Assembly (NCBI GenBank): GCA_030789695.1
Contig: CM061140.1
Span: forward strand, 87,110,422-87,174,421
Source of the DNA: Scilla litardierei
Taxonomy: Eukaryota; Streptophyta; Magnoliopsida; Asparagales; Asparagaceae
DNA length: 64,000 bases
Direction: 5' to 3'
A program made the position numbers and the translations under genes. This document shows, one piece after another, positions 22,963 through 34,647 of the stretch (position 1 is its first letter; the number at the start of each line of letters is the position of its first letter). The notes beneath the pieces were generated by a model. It was not told the DNA's origin and did not search any database. It saw nothing but the letters and a program-made list of their open reading frames with translations.

Positions 22963-24631
22963 CAGAATACGGCGAACTGTGTGCCTCCACCATCAACTCC
23001 TCTCTAATATCCACTACTGGCACACACAACCTGGCTCCAAACCTTAGTGAGCCATCCTTATGAATCAAAAAGTCAGTCCGCAGACCGGCTTCCACCTGCT
23101 CCCGAATCCTTACCAACTTCAGGTCCTCAGCCTGGCCAGCCTTAATCCGATCCACGATCGTCGACTGTACCTGCATGTACATCAACGAAGAGGCCTCCCC
23201 AGGAAGAACAATCTCCACACCAGACCCGTAAAAGTCCTGCTGCAATCTCCACTGCGAGGTCAACATCATCACCGCTGGAAGCCTACTCAGCGCATCAGGA
23301 ACCACGTTCACCTTGCCAGGGTGATACTGCAAATCAATCTCATAATCCGCCATAAGCTCCAACCATCGACGCTGTCGCATGTTGAGCTCCTTCTGAGTAA
23401 AAATATACTTCAAGCTTTTGTGATCGGTGAAAATCTTCACTTTCTCACTCAGCAGGAAGTGCCTCCAAATCTTAAGAGCAAACACAACGGCAGCCAACTC
23501 CAAATCATGCGTCGGGTAATTCTTCTCATGAACCTTGAGCTGACGAGACGCATAAGCCACAACATGCCCGTGCTGATGCAACACACAACTGAGACCCTTG
23601 CCAGAAGCATCGCAAAAGATCTCAAATCCACCGCTGCGATCAGGCACAACAAGAGTTGGGGCGGTCGTCAACCTCTCCTTCAGAACGCCAAAAGCATTCT
23701 CACAATCACCCGACCAAACAAAAGGCACATCCTTCCGCGTCAACCTGGTCATCGGCTCAGCAATACGGGAAAAGTCCTTAATGAAACGCCGATAATATCC
23801 CGCCAAACCAAGGAAACTCCGGATCTCAGATGCCGACGACGGAACAGGCCACTCTCTGATGGCCCTAATCTTCTCGGGATCCACATAAATACCATCTCCA
23901 GTCACCACATGCCCCAGAAAAGCAATCATATCCAGCCAAAACTCGCACTTCGAAAACTTAGCATACAATCGATGCTTCCTCAAAATCTCCAACACCGTCC
24001 TCAAGTGCGACGCATGCTCCTCCTCTGACTTTGAATAGATCAGAATGTCGTCAATAAAGATAACGACAAACTTATCCAAAAAGTCGTAGAAAATCAGGTT
24101 CATCAGATTCATGAAAACTGCTGGTGCGTTAGTTACGCCGAAAGGCATAACCACAAACTCATAGTGTCCATACTTCGTCCTGAACGCTGTCTTCGGCACA
24201 TCATCCTTCTTCACCTTCAACTGATGGTAACCACTCCTCAAATCCAATTTAGAAAACACCCTCGAACCTCCAAGCTGATCAAAGATATCATCGATGCGAG
24301 GCAACAGGTATTTATTCTTAATTACCGCATTCAACTCTCGATAGTCCACGTACATGCGACGCGAACCATCTTTCTTCTTCATCAGCAGCACTGGTGCTCC
24401 CCACGGAGACACACTAGGGTTGATATAACCCTTCTGTATAAGCTCATCCAGCTGCCTACGCAGTTCCTCCAACTCTGCTGGCGCCATACGATATGGTGCC
24501 TTTGAAATGGGCTGCGCACCTGGAATAAGATCAATAGAAAACTCCAAAGCTCGCTCAGGCGGCAATCTAGACATCTCCTCGGGGAAGACGTCACCAAAAT
24601 CTCGCACCACAACTGGCCTCTCCAACTCCAT
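22963..24631 (-). pseudogene. Reverse transcriptase and RNase H of the Tekay element
   Basis: This is an open minus-strand frame of about 555 codons. RT begins around residue 45 with [13 protein letters not shown]; the catalytic motif is [11 protein letters not shown] (an IDD variant of YxDD, normal for Ty3), followed by FLGH and the connection. RNase H follows with [18 protein letters not shown] and TDHKSLKY, carrying its acidic residues. It ends in the first His of the integrase HHCC finger, where copia is inserted. RT and RNase H copy element RNA into cDNA. A TAG at 24632-24634 separates it from protease. The frame is otherwise well kept; the 322-aa plus ORF over it is a shadow. Confidence 0.92.
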
Positions 24632-25047
24632 CTACATAGCCACAACATCCACTGGTCTGGCCCGAAATCTGACCGGACCCAGCGAACCGCTACCACGACT
24701 GAACTCAAATACCGGATATCCAGGAATCTTGAACACCACCCTCTTCCTTCGGCAGTCAATCGTAGCATAGAAGCTCGCAAGCCAATCCTTCCCAAAGACC
24801 GCATCGTAGTTGGTGATATTGTGGACAATAAAATCAGTATAAAGATCATGTCCACAAACCACCACAGAGCAAGGACTGCACCCACGATGCACCGTGACTA
24901 CTCCATTCCCTGTAACGATGTTCCAACTCTTGGGAAGAGGGGACGTCGACAAGGAATGCCTCTCCACGAAGCTCCGAGAGATAATGCACATCGATGCACC
25001 AGAGTTAAAGAGGACTCGTGCAGGAAACGTGCACACCAAAACCACAC
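24632..25047 (-). pseudogene. Aspartic protease of the Tekay element, active site changed
   Basis: The segment after the predicted intron contains the retropepsin-like core VLFNSGAS, then GHDLYTDFIV and a DAVFGKDWL motif typical of Ty3 proteases. The catalytic Asp of the usual FDSGA motif is Asn here (AAC), a change that should abolish cleavage of the polyprotein. It ends at a TAG just before RT. Confidence 0.85.
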
Positions 25048-25161
25048 CTAACAAGCAATTAACAATCAAACCCTATTCTAGCAAACAATCATGTTAAAGC
25101 AAACAACCACAATCTAACAATCAAAACCAGCTAGGAAAGTAACAGCTAGATTGAGGAGTAC
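25048..25161 (-). other. Predicted 114-bp intron between gag and protease
   Basis: On the minus strand the borders are acag/gtactcc and ttgttag/gtgtgg, and the interior is T-rich with stop codons. Removing it joins the Gag tail to protease in frame at a position where related elements read through. This is a sequence prediction only. Confidence 0.65.
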
Positions 25162-26428
25162 CTGTGATAACCTCATCCACAGCCTCGCTCTCCACAGCGG
25201 TCATCAGAAAAGCCTGCCTCCTCGGCGGAACAGCCTGCTGAAAAGCCTACCTCTACGGAACAAGAGCTGCTCCACGTCCAGCAGGAACAGATGCTCGCTG
25301 CTGCAACGGCTGTGCTGCAACAGGTGCCCTCCAAGGCTGCTTCGACCTCGGACAATCCTTCATGGCATGGGTAGGATCCCCACAGATTACACACTGGCCC
25401 AGGAATCTCTTACACTGATCCTTGACGTGTCCGGTCCTACCGCAGAAATGGCAAGTCTTCAGAATAGGCCCTCCTGGCCTCTTGAACTGAGCTGGCTGAT
25501 TAGGCTTGAAACCAAGCCTAACCATCGCTCTGGCATGCTCCATAGGCCTCTTCCCAGCACCAGAAACATGTCCTCTCCTCTGACTCAGGTTCAGCTCCTG
25601 CCTCCTGGCAGCGACCAGAACCTTCTGATAAGAGTCCAGATCAGAAGAAGACACAAAACTCTGGAGCTCCAAAGCAAGTCCCTGCAGGAACCTCTGAGCC
25701 CTCTCATCAGCATCTTGCACCTTCTTCGGTGCGAACCGACTCAGCCTAGTGAACTCTTGGTGGTACTGGTCCACCGTCAAGCTCCCTTGCTTCAGATCAA
25801 TGAAGCGCTGCAGCATCTCCTTCTTGGCAGCCTTCGGAAAGAACTCCTCATCAAACCTGGACTTAAAGGTAGTCCAAGCTATCGGCTCCACCAGCATCTT
25901 CTCTTCCGCATCCCACCAGTTCTGAGCATTATCCTTGAGTTGCCGCTTCGCCAAATCAACCCATCCAGCCGGGGTGATCTTGGCCATCTTCAGATTATCC
26001 TCAATGTTCCGAATCCACTCATCGACAGCCAGAGGACCCTCAGACCCATCAAAATATGCGGGACCCAGCTCCCAAAATTGCTTCGCTCCTGGCTCAGAGC
26101 GAGGGGCATCCGGAAGAGCCCGGGCAGCTCGAGCAAGTGGAGCATTCTGGACTTGCAGGAGCATGCCCTGCTGCACTTGCATCATCTGGAGCATCATCCA
26201 CATCATCTCACCGTTGGTGGGCTCCCGCTCAGGCTCCTCGTCATGAGGGGGCACACCACTACCACCACCACGGGGTGATTCGCCTTCCTGCCATCTAATG
26301 ACACAGAAAACGAAACAATTAGACTCATAGCTTAGGGCTCCGATGGCGAACTTATTTGTTGGACAATTTTGTATTACTATCGTTATCCCGATAATTGCAG
26401 TTACAGAAGGACCTGCATGGGCCACCAC
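25162..26428 (-). pseudogene. gag of the Tekay element
   Basis: A 391-codon frame runs 26428 to 25253 and ends with two close TAGs (25253-25255 and 25247-25249), after which the frame stays open to the predicted intron. The Gag core (WIRNIEDNLKMAK ... FDEEFFPKAAKKEML ... YHQEFTRLSRFAP) lies at about residues 135-260. Two CCHC zinc knuckles follow: CHFCGRTGHVKDQC and CVICGDPTHAMKDC. The first ~65 codons of the frame do not look like Gag; the true start may be downstream of a possible leader splice site near 26297. Gag packages the RNA. Inactive. Confidence 0.85.
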
Positions 26429-26435
26429 TAAAACC

Positions 26436-28990
26436 TGTCACGACCCGCTTCCCTAAAATGAAGGCGAGACGTGAGAAGGTCCGCACGAGAGTAGAGCTGT
26501 GAAGCCCCAAACCCGATAAGCGTCAATAAAACATAAGCAGGTCCCTGTAACCACAAACGGAACAACAATAATAACACAAGGAGAGACAGAAATAAAATTC
26601 TCATATCTCATAATGTCCAACACGGAAATAAGTCCAACATCCAGAAAAGCCACCAGGCTAAAAGAAAGAGTCTCAAGGCCCAGAACAAGGCCAACAAAAG
26701 CAACAACGTAACAAAGTATAGGTGCTACGCACCGACAACAAAACAGCAGTCTAACAAAAGGAAAACACAACGAAGACACTAGGACTGGTCCCCAGTGTCC
26801 ACGTACTCCCCGTCAAGCACAAGCTCGGTCTCGGTGTCCGCAAACAGCTCGTCCTCAACAACGGACTCAGGCTCGAGATCTAACATGTGTCACCCAAAAG
26901 AGTAAAGGGGCACATGTCAGCAAGTCTAAAAGACTTGGGCAAGGAAACTGAAGGTAAGGTAAACTAGCAACCTAGCAATTATTGTATGATGCATGACAAG
27001 TAAAGTAAGGTAGGGAAGTGACAAGTAAACGGGAGTACAAGTAGCAAGTGTCAAGTGGTAGTTGTGACATGTAATGTCAAGGAACAAGTACAAGGGATCA
27101 CTCAACGAGTGCCCTATTGCCCGCAGGCTGTGCTCAAGTACAAGTCAAGGAAATCACGTCAAGTAAACACGTCGTGCACAGAGATTCCGCCTGTAGGCTA
27201 GAGTGGCTGATCGGGCCAACTCCTAAGCTCAAGTGACCGTTTATCTCTACCCCTCCCAAGTGTGTCGAGCCAGGGCATTGCCCCCGAACACGGAATGCTC
27301 GCTTCTGGAACACGAGCCAGGAAGTGTGATTAACACGTATGGCGTAGGGTTATGCCCACGTATAGTGGGTGCCTAGCCGAAAACTAGTAGGTCGGGCGTT
27401 GGCTATCAACCAACACATGGCCCGCTTCTGGAACACGAGCCAGGAAACACAAGCATTGTAGCGTGTGCTACGAATGCAACATACAACATGGATAGCATGG
27501 ATGACAATGTATTTGCATACCGATAATCAAAATTAAACATGGCATGGTAATTGTGCAACATGGTAAACGACGGTCCTAGCTTCGTTGTCAAGCTAGTTCC
27601 GGAATTGCGCCTAGGCGAGTATCATTTCGTCGCCTAGTCTCTTTTATGCCTACAATAAGCAAATGGCCTAAAACATGGCCTAAACCCTAAGTGGTAAGTT
27701 TCACTTGCCTAGAACTGAGGATGACGATCAACGAGGGTTCGCCTCACGGATGCTAATCTACGGGGAAATCGTTGTTATGGGGAAACAATCATCAAAACAA
27801 CATTCATTTCATTAGGGTTTCATAAAAATACAAATAGGTTATGAAAACATCAAGAGATCTATTTCTTACCGTGAGGATGCGGAAGAAACACTCCGGAGAA
27901 CCTAGGGACCAGATCTGGAAACGAATGTAGAAGTTTTGGAGAATTAGGGTTTTTGGGGGATTTTGGGGGTTTGATGGAGATTTTAGGGAGATGAGAGGTT
28001 GAATGAGTTGAGGGAGGGTTTAAATGATGGATTTAGGGCTTGGGATGAAGGAATAAGGGTTTGAGGGAGAAGGGGGCTCAATGGGGGAGATTTTAGGGTT
28101 TTGGGTCGAGTGGAGGAAGAAGAAAACGTTTGGGAGGGGTTTAAATAGGATGGGCTGGTGGCTGCCCAGAAATTAGGGTTTTAACACAGATTAGTCGGTC
28201 AAAGAGCAACCACTGACCGACTAGTTTGGGAACTAGTCGGTCGGTTGACCAACGCAGACCGAATAAGTGTAAACAGTAACTTCTGAACGAAAATAGGATT
28301 TAGATTTAGTCGGTCGAAGAACAAATACTGACCGACTAGTTTGTCATCTAATCGGTCAATGAACGTTCTTAAACCGACTAAGAGTGAACAGTAACTCGAC
28401 TGTACAGGAGAACTAAGAATTAGTCGGTCTGAGTACAAAACTTAACCGACTAGTTTAACAACTAGTCGGTCGAAAGATGAACTTAGACCGACTAAGCATG
28501 AACAGTATTGATACTAAAATTTAGATGATGTGTTAGTCGGTTAAAGAAGCATTGCCGACCGACTAGTTTGCAACCTAGTCGGTCAACCAACGTTCTTAGA
28601 CCGACTAACGATAAACAGTAACTTCTAAGAAATTTAGAAAGCCAACTAGTCGGTTCAAGAAGGATTTCCGACCGACTGGATCGTCATCTAGTCGGTCGGT
28701 GCCCCTTCTTACACCGGCTAATAAGCACCAAAAGTTCCGATATGGAGCGCGGAGCTCCGGGATCGATTCCTAAGACTCCTAGGCTTGATCTAATAGTAAG
28801 ATACGACCGTTATAAAGCCCGTCACGAATGACATACTCCGAAATCGATAATCCTAAGGAAGAAACGAGAAAACACGACGAAACGATCGAAAATGAAAGTT
28901 ACGGAGAAGATAACCACACATGAGGAGAAAATCCACCAAAACATATATTATAATATAATAAATCCGGATACATGAAAACCAGTCGTTACA
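26436..28990 (-). mobile_element. 5' LTR of the Tekay element
   Basis: 2555 bp, starting tgtcacgacc and ending cgttaca on the plus strand. It matches 9604-12304 apart from scattered substitutions and the 146-bp duplication. A clear tRNA-Met PBS is not visible next to it on the minus strand; the flanking ggttttagtggtggcc does not match the usual sites I know. Confidence 0.88.
28191..28723. repeat. DRE/CRT-core repeat array, right Tekay LTR
   Basis: Same five-unit array as in the left LTR. A few sites are lost by substitution (for example gaccgaataag and taatcggtca in place of the consensus). Confidence 0.82.
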
Positions 28991-28994
28991 CCCC

Positions 28995-29111
28995 ATCATC
29001 CTTGGACGGCCTTTCATGACCACTGACGGCGTTTTAATAGATGTGAAGAAGGGGAAGCTTTCCCTTAACGTTGGCAATGAAAAGGTCGAGTTTGACTTGG
29101 GGTATCAATGA
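28995..29111 (+). pseudogene. Protease end of element B (continues 7416-9603)
   Basis: Directly after the TSD the frame resumes as IILGRPFMTT, the conserved second half of Tat/Athila-type proteases, and ends with TGA at 29109-29111. The join to 9603 is exact if one TSD copy is removed. After the TGA, about 25 more codons resemble the usual linker, then the frame is lost. Confidence 0.85.
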
Positions 29112-29700
29112 AGCACCCCAACCCCCCGGATGATCCAAGTTGCAATGTGCTGGACATAGAAGAAGAAAGAGTTGTGGAAGCCGCGTCCTAGGAAATTCTT
29201 TCAAGGAATCCCCCCAACAGTTTAGGGGACCTTGAAGAACGTGACGGCATGAAGAAAGATGATGTTGCTGGGAAAGCGGATGCGGCGCATACGATCCCTC
29301 TCAGATTTCAAAAGGTTCCTTCGATGAGGAGGAAAGGGAAAGAGCCCATTGGGCTCACCGGAGATGAGACCCGGATCTTGAAAAGCGTGGCGATAGACGC
29401 TGATATAAGGGAGAAGCCTCCGGATTCCGTCAACGGAGGGAGGGTCGTCAAGCAAGTCTACTTGTCACCGCCGACGACACCAAAGGCCACTAACTCTGAA
29501 TCTGAAGCGATGCCAATCTTAGGGCATCACCCCTGTCCACCTTGAATATCATCTACGGGCGTCGAGCAAACGACGTTAAACAAAAGCGCTTCATGGGAGG
29601 CAACCCATGCTCTAAACTTTCATCTTGGTTTTTAGGATTATTTTTAGCTTTATTTTTCTTATTTTGATAAATAAATCCAGCGACGAGAACTTCCGTCGAG
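29112..29700 (+). other. Degenerate post-protease region of B; pol absent
   Basis: A 98-aa ORF at 29249-29545 has no recognisable domain. The block near 29580-29612 (gcttcatgggaggcaaccc) resembles the 3' UTR motif that follows pol in Tat/Athila elements. RT, RNase H and integrase, which should lie between, are missing, so a large internal deletion is inferred. Confidence 0.55.
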
Positions 29701-29741
29701 AAACTTAGGACATTTGTGAATTTTTTCAGGAAACAAGCCCT

Positions 29742-30104
29742 CACCCGATCGGGTGACCACTCAACCGATCGGGTGAGACGTATCGGACAATGGCCGTATC
29801 TGCTCTCCAGTGAACCGGTCGGGTGAAGCAGAGTGAGACCGGGTGAAAGACCGTGTGAACTGGACAGAAGTCTCGGAAAAATTTGGGATTTTATCAACCG
29901 ATCAGTTGATACGAAGCATGGTCATGTGACGGACCGGGTGAGCTGCACTGAACTTTCAGGAAAAATTTTGAAGCGGCCAACCAATCGGTTGAGTTCTCAA
30001 CCGATCGATTCGCCTGTAGCCTCTTTTCAGCAATTTTTTCGACCTAATAGTCAACCGATCGTATGAGTTTTCACCCGATCGGTTCGACTTAAACCCTATA
30101 AATA
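29742..30104 (+). promoter_or_regulatory. Internal copy of the LTR-type promoter of B
   Basis: The accgatcgg dyad array recurs inside the element, starting with the perfect palindrome cacccgatcgggtg (29742-29755), and ends at TATA box tataaata (30097-30104). Promoter function is inferred from its likeness to the LTR U3. Confidence 0.6.
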
Positions 30105-30502
30105 CCCAGCGCCCTCACCAGTTCATCTCCTTCACCCGATTTCGATTTACCTCTCGCCGTTTCGACTTCCTCTTCCTCCAACCGGCCTCTATTTCCACTC
30201 AACCAACCACAAACCCCCCTAGATCGATCCCTCCACTCTCCATCTCCTTTCCTCCATCAATTTCCCTTTCTCCCTCTTCGATTTGACCCGCTCAAAAACC
30301 CTAATTTTTGCCCATTTCCCCCCATTTCGAAATTTTGCTGAAGAGAGTTGCCGCGGCTTCACACTCCCTCTATTTACACTGCGTTGGGTCACCCCCTCGA
30401 CGATCATCACCTCCCCCATCACATTCATCACCACATCCATCACCCCCTGGGTGACCATCCCTTCCCACCACCACTTCCATTCCATCCACTTCACCTCCAC
30501 TC

Positions 30503-30850
30503 ATGACCACTTCCGTGGCCCCCACAAATCCATCACCATCCACTTCCATCACCCCATATACGCGCCGCAAGAAATTCCAGGTGCGTTCGCGTTCACTTCC
30601 CCCACCATCCTCTCCACCACCTACCCCCATACCCCCACCATCCAACACCGCATTAGTCGCCATTTCACTACCACTCACCGTCATCACCTCCACACCACCC
30701 ATCGTCCACACTTCCTCCGCACCTACCCATCCATCACCTCGACCCCTTTCTCCACTTCTCCGCACACCAGTCACCTCTCCCATCCACTCCCCCGCATCCC
30801 ACACTTCTTCCACCGAGGAGGACGAGGGTGATTCCTCTCATGCTTTTTGA
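30503..30850 (+). CDS. Ser/Pro/Thr-rich ORF of element B (low confidence)
   Basis: The 115-codon frame from ATG 30503 lies about 400 bp after the internal TATA box. It has a short basic patch (TRRKKFQVRSR), then long Pro/Ser/Thr runs, and an acidic end (STEEDEGDSS). No domain is recognised. Tat- and Athila-lineage elements often carry extra ORFs of unknown function between pol and the 3' LTR, and this could be one. The composition could also arise from simple tct/cca repeats; overlapping ORFs exist in another frame (30283-30831) and on the minus strand (30370-30813). Confidence 0.35.
   Translation: MTTSVAPTNPSPSTSITPYTRRKKFQVRSRSLPPPSSPPPTPIPPPSNTALVAISLPLTVITSTPPIVHTSSAPTHPSPRPLSPLLRTPVTSPIHSPASHTSSTEEDEGDSSHAF

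Positions 30851-31994
<1,144 letters not shown>

Positions 31995-32062
<68 letters not shown>
31995..32062. repeat. (AT)n microsatellite, ~68 bp
   Basis: Pure alternating AT on the right side of the foldback element. Confidence 0.97.
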
Positions 32063-32064
<2 letters not shown>

Positions 32065-32955
32065 TATGCTTCATTTCGCATGTGTCAGGATTCCACAACT
32101 AGGACTAGGATAACCCATTTAGCCTATGCTCTGATTAGCGAAAAAATTCTCCTTTGCCCAAGTGTTTAGAATCCGATTTCTTTTTTATTTTACTTGGTGC
32201 AAATCCCATCATCGTGTACCGTTCTCCCACTTGGGAGAGTACACACGTGTATATACCCCAAAATCCAAAAATCCAAAAAAAGAGAAATGAAAAACCCAAA
32301 TAAAAAGAGAAAAGAGAAAAGAAAGAAAAAAATACATATGTATAGCCAAAAATCCAAAAAAAAATACATATATCCAAAACCCAAAAAAATGTGTGTGAAT
32401 ATTTTCATACCTGCCGAGAATAAAGGGAAGGCGAGAATTTGCACCGAGTGTTCTACTCCACATCATCTCAACCCCCATCGCTTTCGAAAACACTTGGAAT
32501 AGGGAATTTCTAGCTATTACCTAGGCGATAGTGTGGTGATGTCCAAGTCCCTAGCTGTGGAGTCCCTAACACATGATACGTTTCTATTCTCATACTCTTC
32601 TCATGCATGCTTGAGCTATATAATCACCGCTTATTTCAAATCAAACGGATATTTGGGTCTTTTCTTGGATTTGTGTAAATGGAGCTTATGGCACAATGTA
32701 GATAGCGACACCGTCTTCTAGCACACGACCACACTCACTCGCGCTTCACCGCGTGGGCCCATGGCACTTGTCTGGACTCGTTTTCTTTGGTTTAGTGTGG
32801 TGATTTGTCGTTTGCGCGCGTGGTGTGGTGTTTTTGATTTTGTTGGCCCTGATGGGCGATTTAGGATTTAGAGTTTTCTTTTTATCTCTTTCTCTCTATT
32901 TTCTCCCTACTAGCTCCCGCTCTCACTCGTCTTCCTCAAGGATGAGGAAGGGTTC
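32063..32955 (+). other. Non-coding 3' region of B before the PPT
   Basis: It includes an A-rich stretch (32270-32395). No domain-bearing ORF. Confidence 0.5.
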
Positions 32956-32969
32956 AGCTTGGGGGATTT
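32956..32969 (+). promoter_or_regulatory. Polypurine tract of element B
   Basis: agcttgggggattt directly before the LTR start tgacgtg; typical for this lineage. Confidence 0.7.
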
Positions 32970-34642
32970 TGACGTGTGTGTATATTTTATATATCCATGC
33001 ACGTCTTCTTTGTGTTTTTCCGTTATTTTCCGCCGTCTCGTATCCATTTTCTCGTGTTTTCTCGTTTTCTTTCACTCTTTCATGGTTTTGTGTGTTTGCA
33101 GGAGTTTGCCAGCATAGGGGACACATAACGAAGATATCGTAAGTCCCCGGTGCAACGAGAGGAGTCACGCGTGATCCATGGGGTCAAACGACGAAGATCG
33201 CCATCTTTCAGCCCCCACCCGATCGGTTGGACACAGCCAACCGATCGGGTGATGCACGTGTGCACCACCCGGACAACAGCTGAAGCAACGAGAGCATCAA
33301 CCGACCTGTTCGATGACCGGTTCAACCCTACGAACTTCTCGGGAAATTGGAGCTGAAATCCAACCGATCGGGTGATATTCACCCGATCGGTTCATCTGTA
33401 GCCGTTTCCTCAAAGACACGACCCGAAGAGCTCCCCGACGGCCAGCTGACCGTGCCAAAACGTCGTAACTTTCTGTCTTTTGGGCGACAATTCCAACCGA
33501 TCGGGTGATTTATCAACCGATCGGTTCACCCGATGAGCTCAAGATCCAAACGGTGAGCTGCTTCCGCCAACCGACCGTGTCGCCTGACCGGGTGAAGTTT
33601 CTGAAGACGCTGCCGAAGATCGCAGCAGGTCACCCGATCGGTTGATTCTTCAACCGATCGGGTGACGTCGTTTTCTATAAATATAAACCCTAGGTTTCCA
33701 GAAACAGGGCTGTTGTATTTTTTTACTGTTTTTCTCTCTTGCGACGGCTGTAATTTTCTTGTTATTTGTAAATGTTCCGATCTTTACCAAACTTTGATAT
33801 TATCTTAATCGGATTGCTACTATTGCATTTCAATCGCCTGATTATGTTTTTAACGGTCGATTTTCATTTAGATTGCTTTGTACCTAATATGTGTGAGTAG
33901 TTCCCTAATCTGGGATTTTGGTGGAAACCCCTTCGTGGGTTCTCCCTGATGCATCCATAGGACTAGGAAATCGAAAGGGATTACGAATCTATCGGTTACG
34001 CGGGGTGTTTCTTTGTCATCGGTGGGAAAAAGACCGCCTTTGACCGTTGGGCCAAGGGGGAATAAACTTGGCGGTTGACTCCCTAGCCATAGCTCACGCC
34101 CTTAGCATAGACATCGAATCCTAGCGTGTGGGAACGGCAAGATGAGATGTTGGGAGTTATCGTTGCGAGCTTAGTGCTCCCACAGTCGGTCAGTGTTAAT
34201 GGACATGGGAATGCCCACTGACCGAACCCGGGTAGTCCGGCGTATAATCCTGGGCACCGACCGGAATATCGGGTCCATGGGACGCTGGTATCACTTTTAG
34301 AGGCAACTTCTCACCACTAGACCCTAATTCCGATCGTTATCCTATCTGTCGACCGTATTAGCGAGAATCATATGATGGGGTGGAAACCGAAGTCCCAGGT
34401 TTCCTTTTATATTGTTTAACCTCGTATCTAAAATTTGTGACAAACCATCCATTCGATTCGGGCTAGCTCACCCATCGGGAGAATTGGTTCCTTTCTGACA
34501 CAAGCACAACCACGCATCCCTGTGTTTGACCCCCAAGCCACACTACAACACCATGCGCTTGCGGTTATAAATATTTAAATCTCGCGCCCCCTATCACATT
34601 GCACACATCTACACACACCAAAAAGCGGGGGGGGGGGCGTCA
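32970..34642 (+). mobile_element. 3' LTR of element B
   Basis: 1673 bp, pairing with 5557-7221. It has the same dyad array and TATA box (about 33677). An 11-base G run at 34627-34637 sits just before the end gcgtca and is absent from the other LTR. Confidence 0.82.
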
Positions 34643-34647
34643 ATTCC

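Larger units (their letters stand above)
9604..28990 (-). mobile_element. Tekay-clade chromovirus (minus strand), host of the copia insertion
   Basis: The LTRs are 9604-12304 (3') and 26436-28990 (5'), with ends tgtcacg and ttaca and a perfect TSD cccca (9599-9603 and 28991-28995). Minus-strand order is gag with two zinc knuckles, protease, RT, RNase H, integrase, then a C-terminal chromodomain-like segment: the layout of Tekay/Del chromoviruses. Stops and a changed protease active site show inactivity. A copia element (13661-22962) splits integrase. The LTRs differ by roughly 1-2 percent by eye plus one 146-bp duplication. Confidence 0.9.

Noticed and set aside
23060..24028. 322-codon plus-strand ORF
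   Set aside because: Antisense shadow of RT-RNase H; no domain.
25151..26278. 375-codon plus-strand ORF
   Set aside because: Antisense shadow of the Tekay gag.
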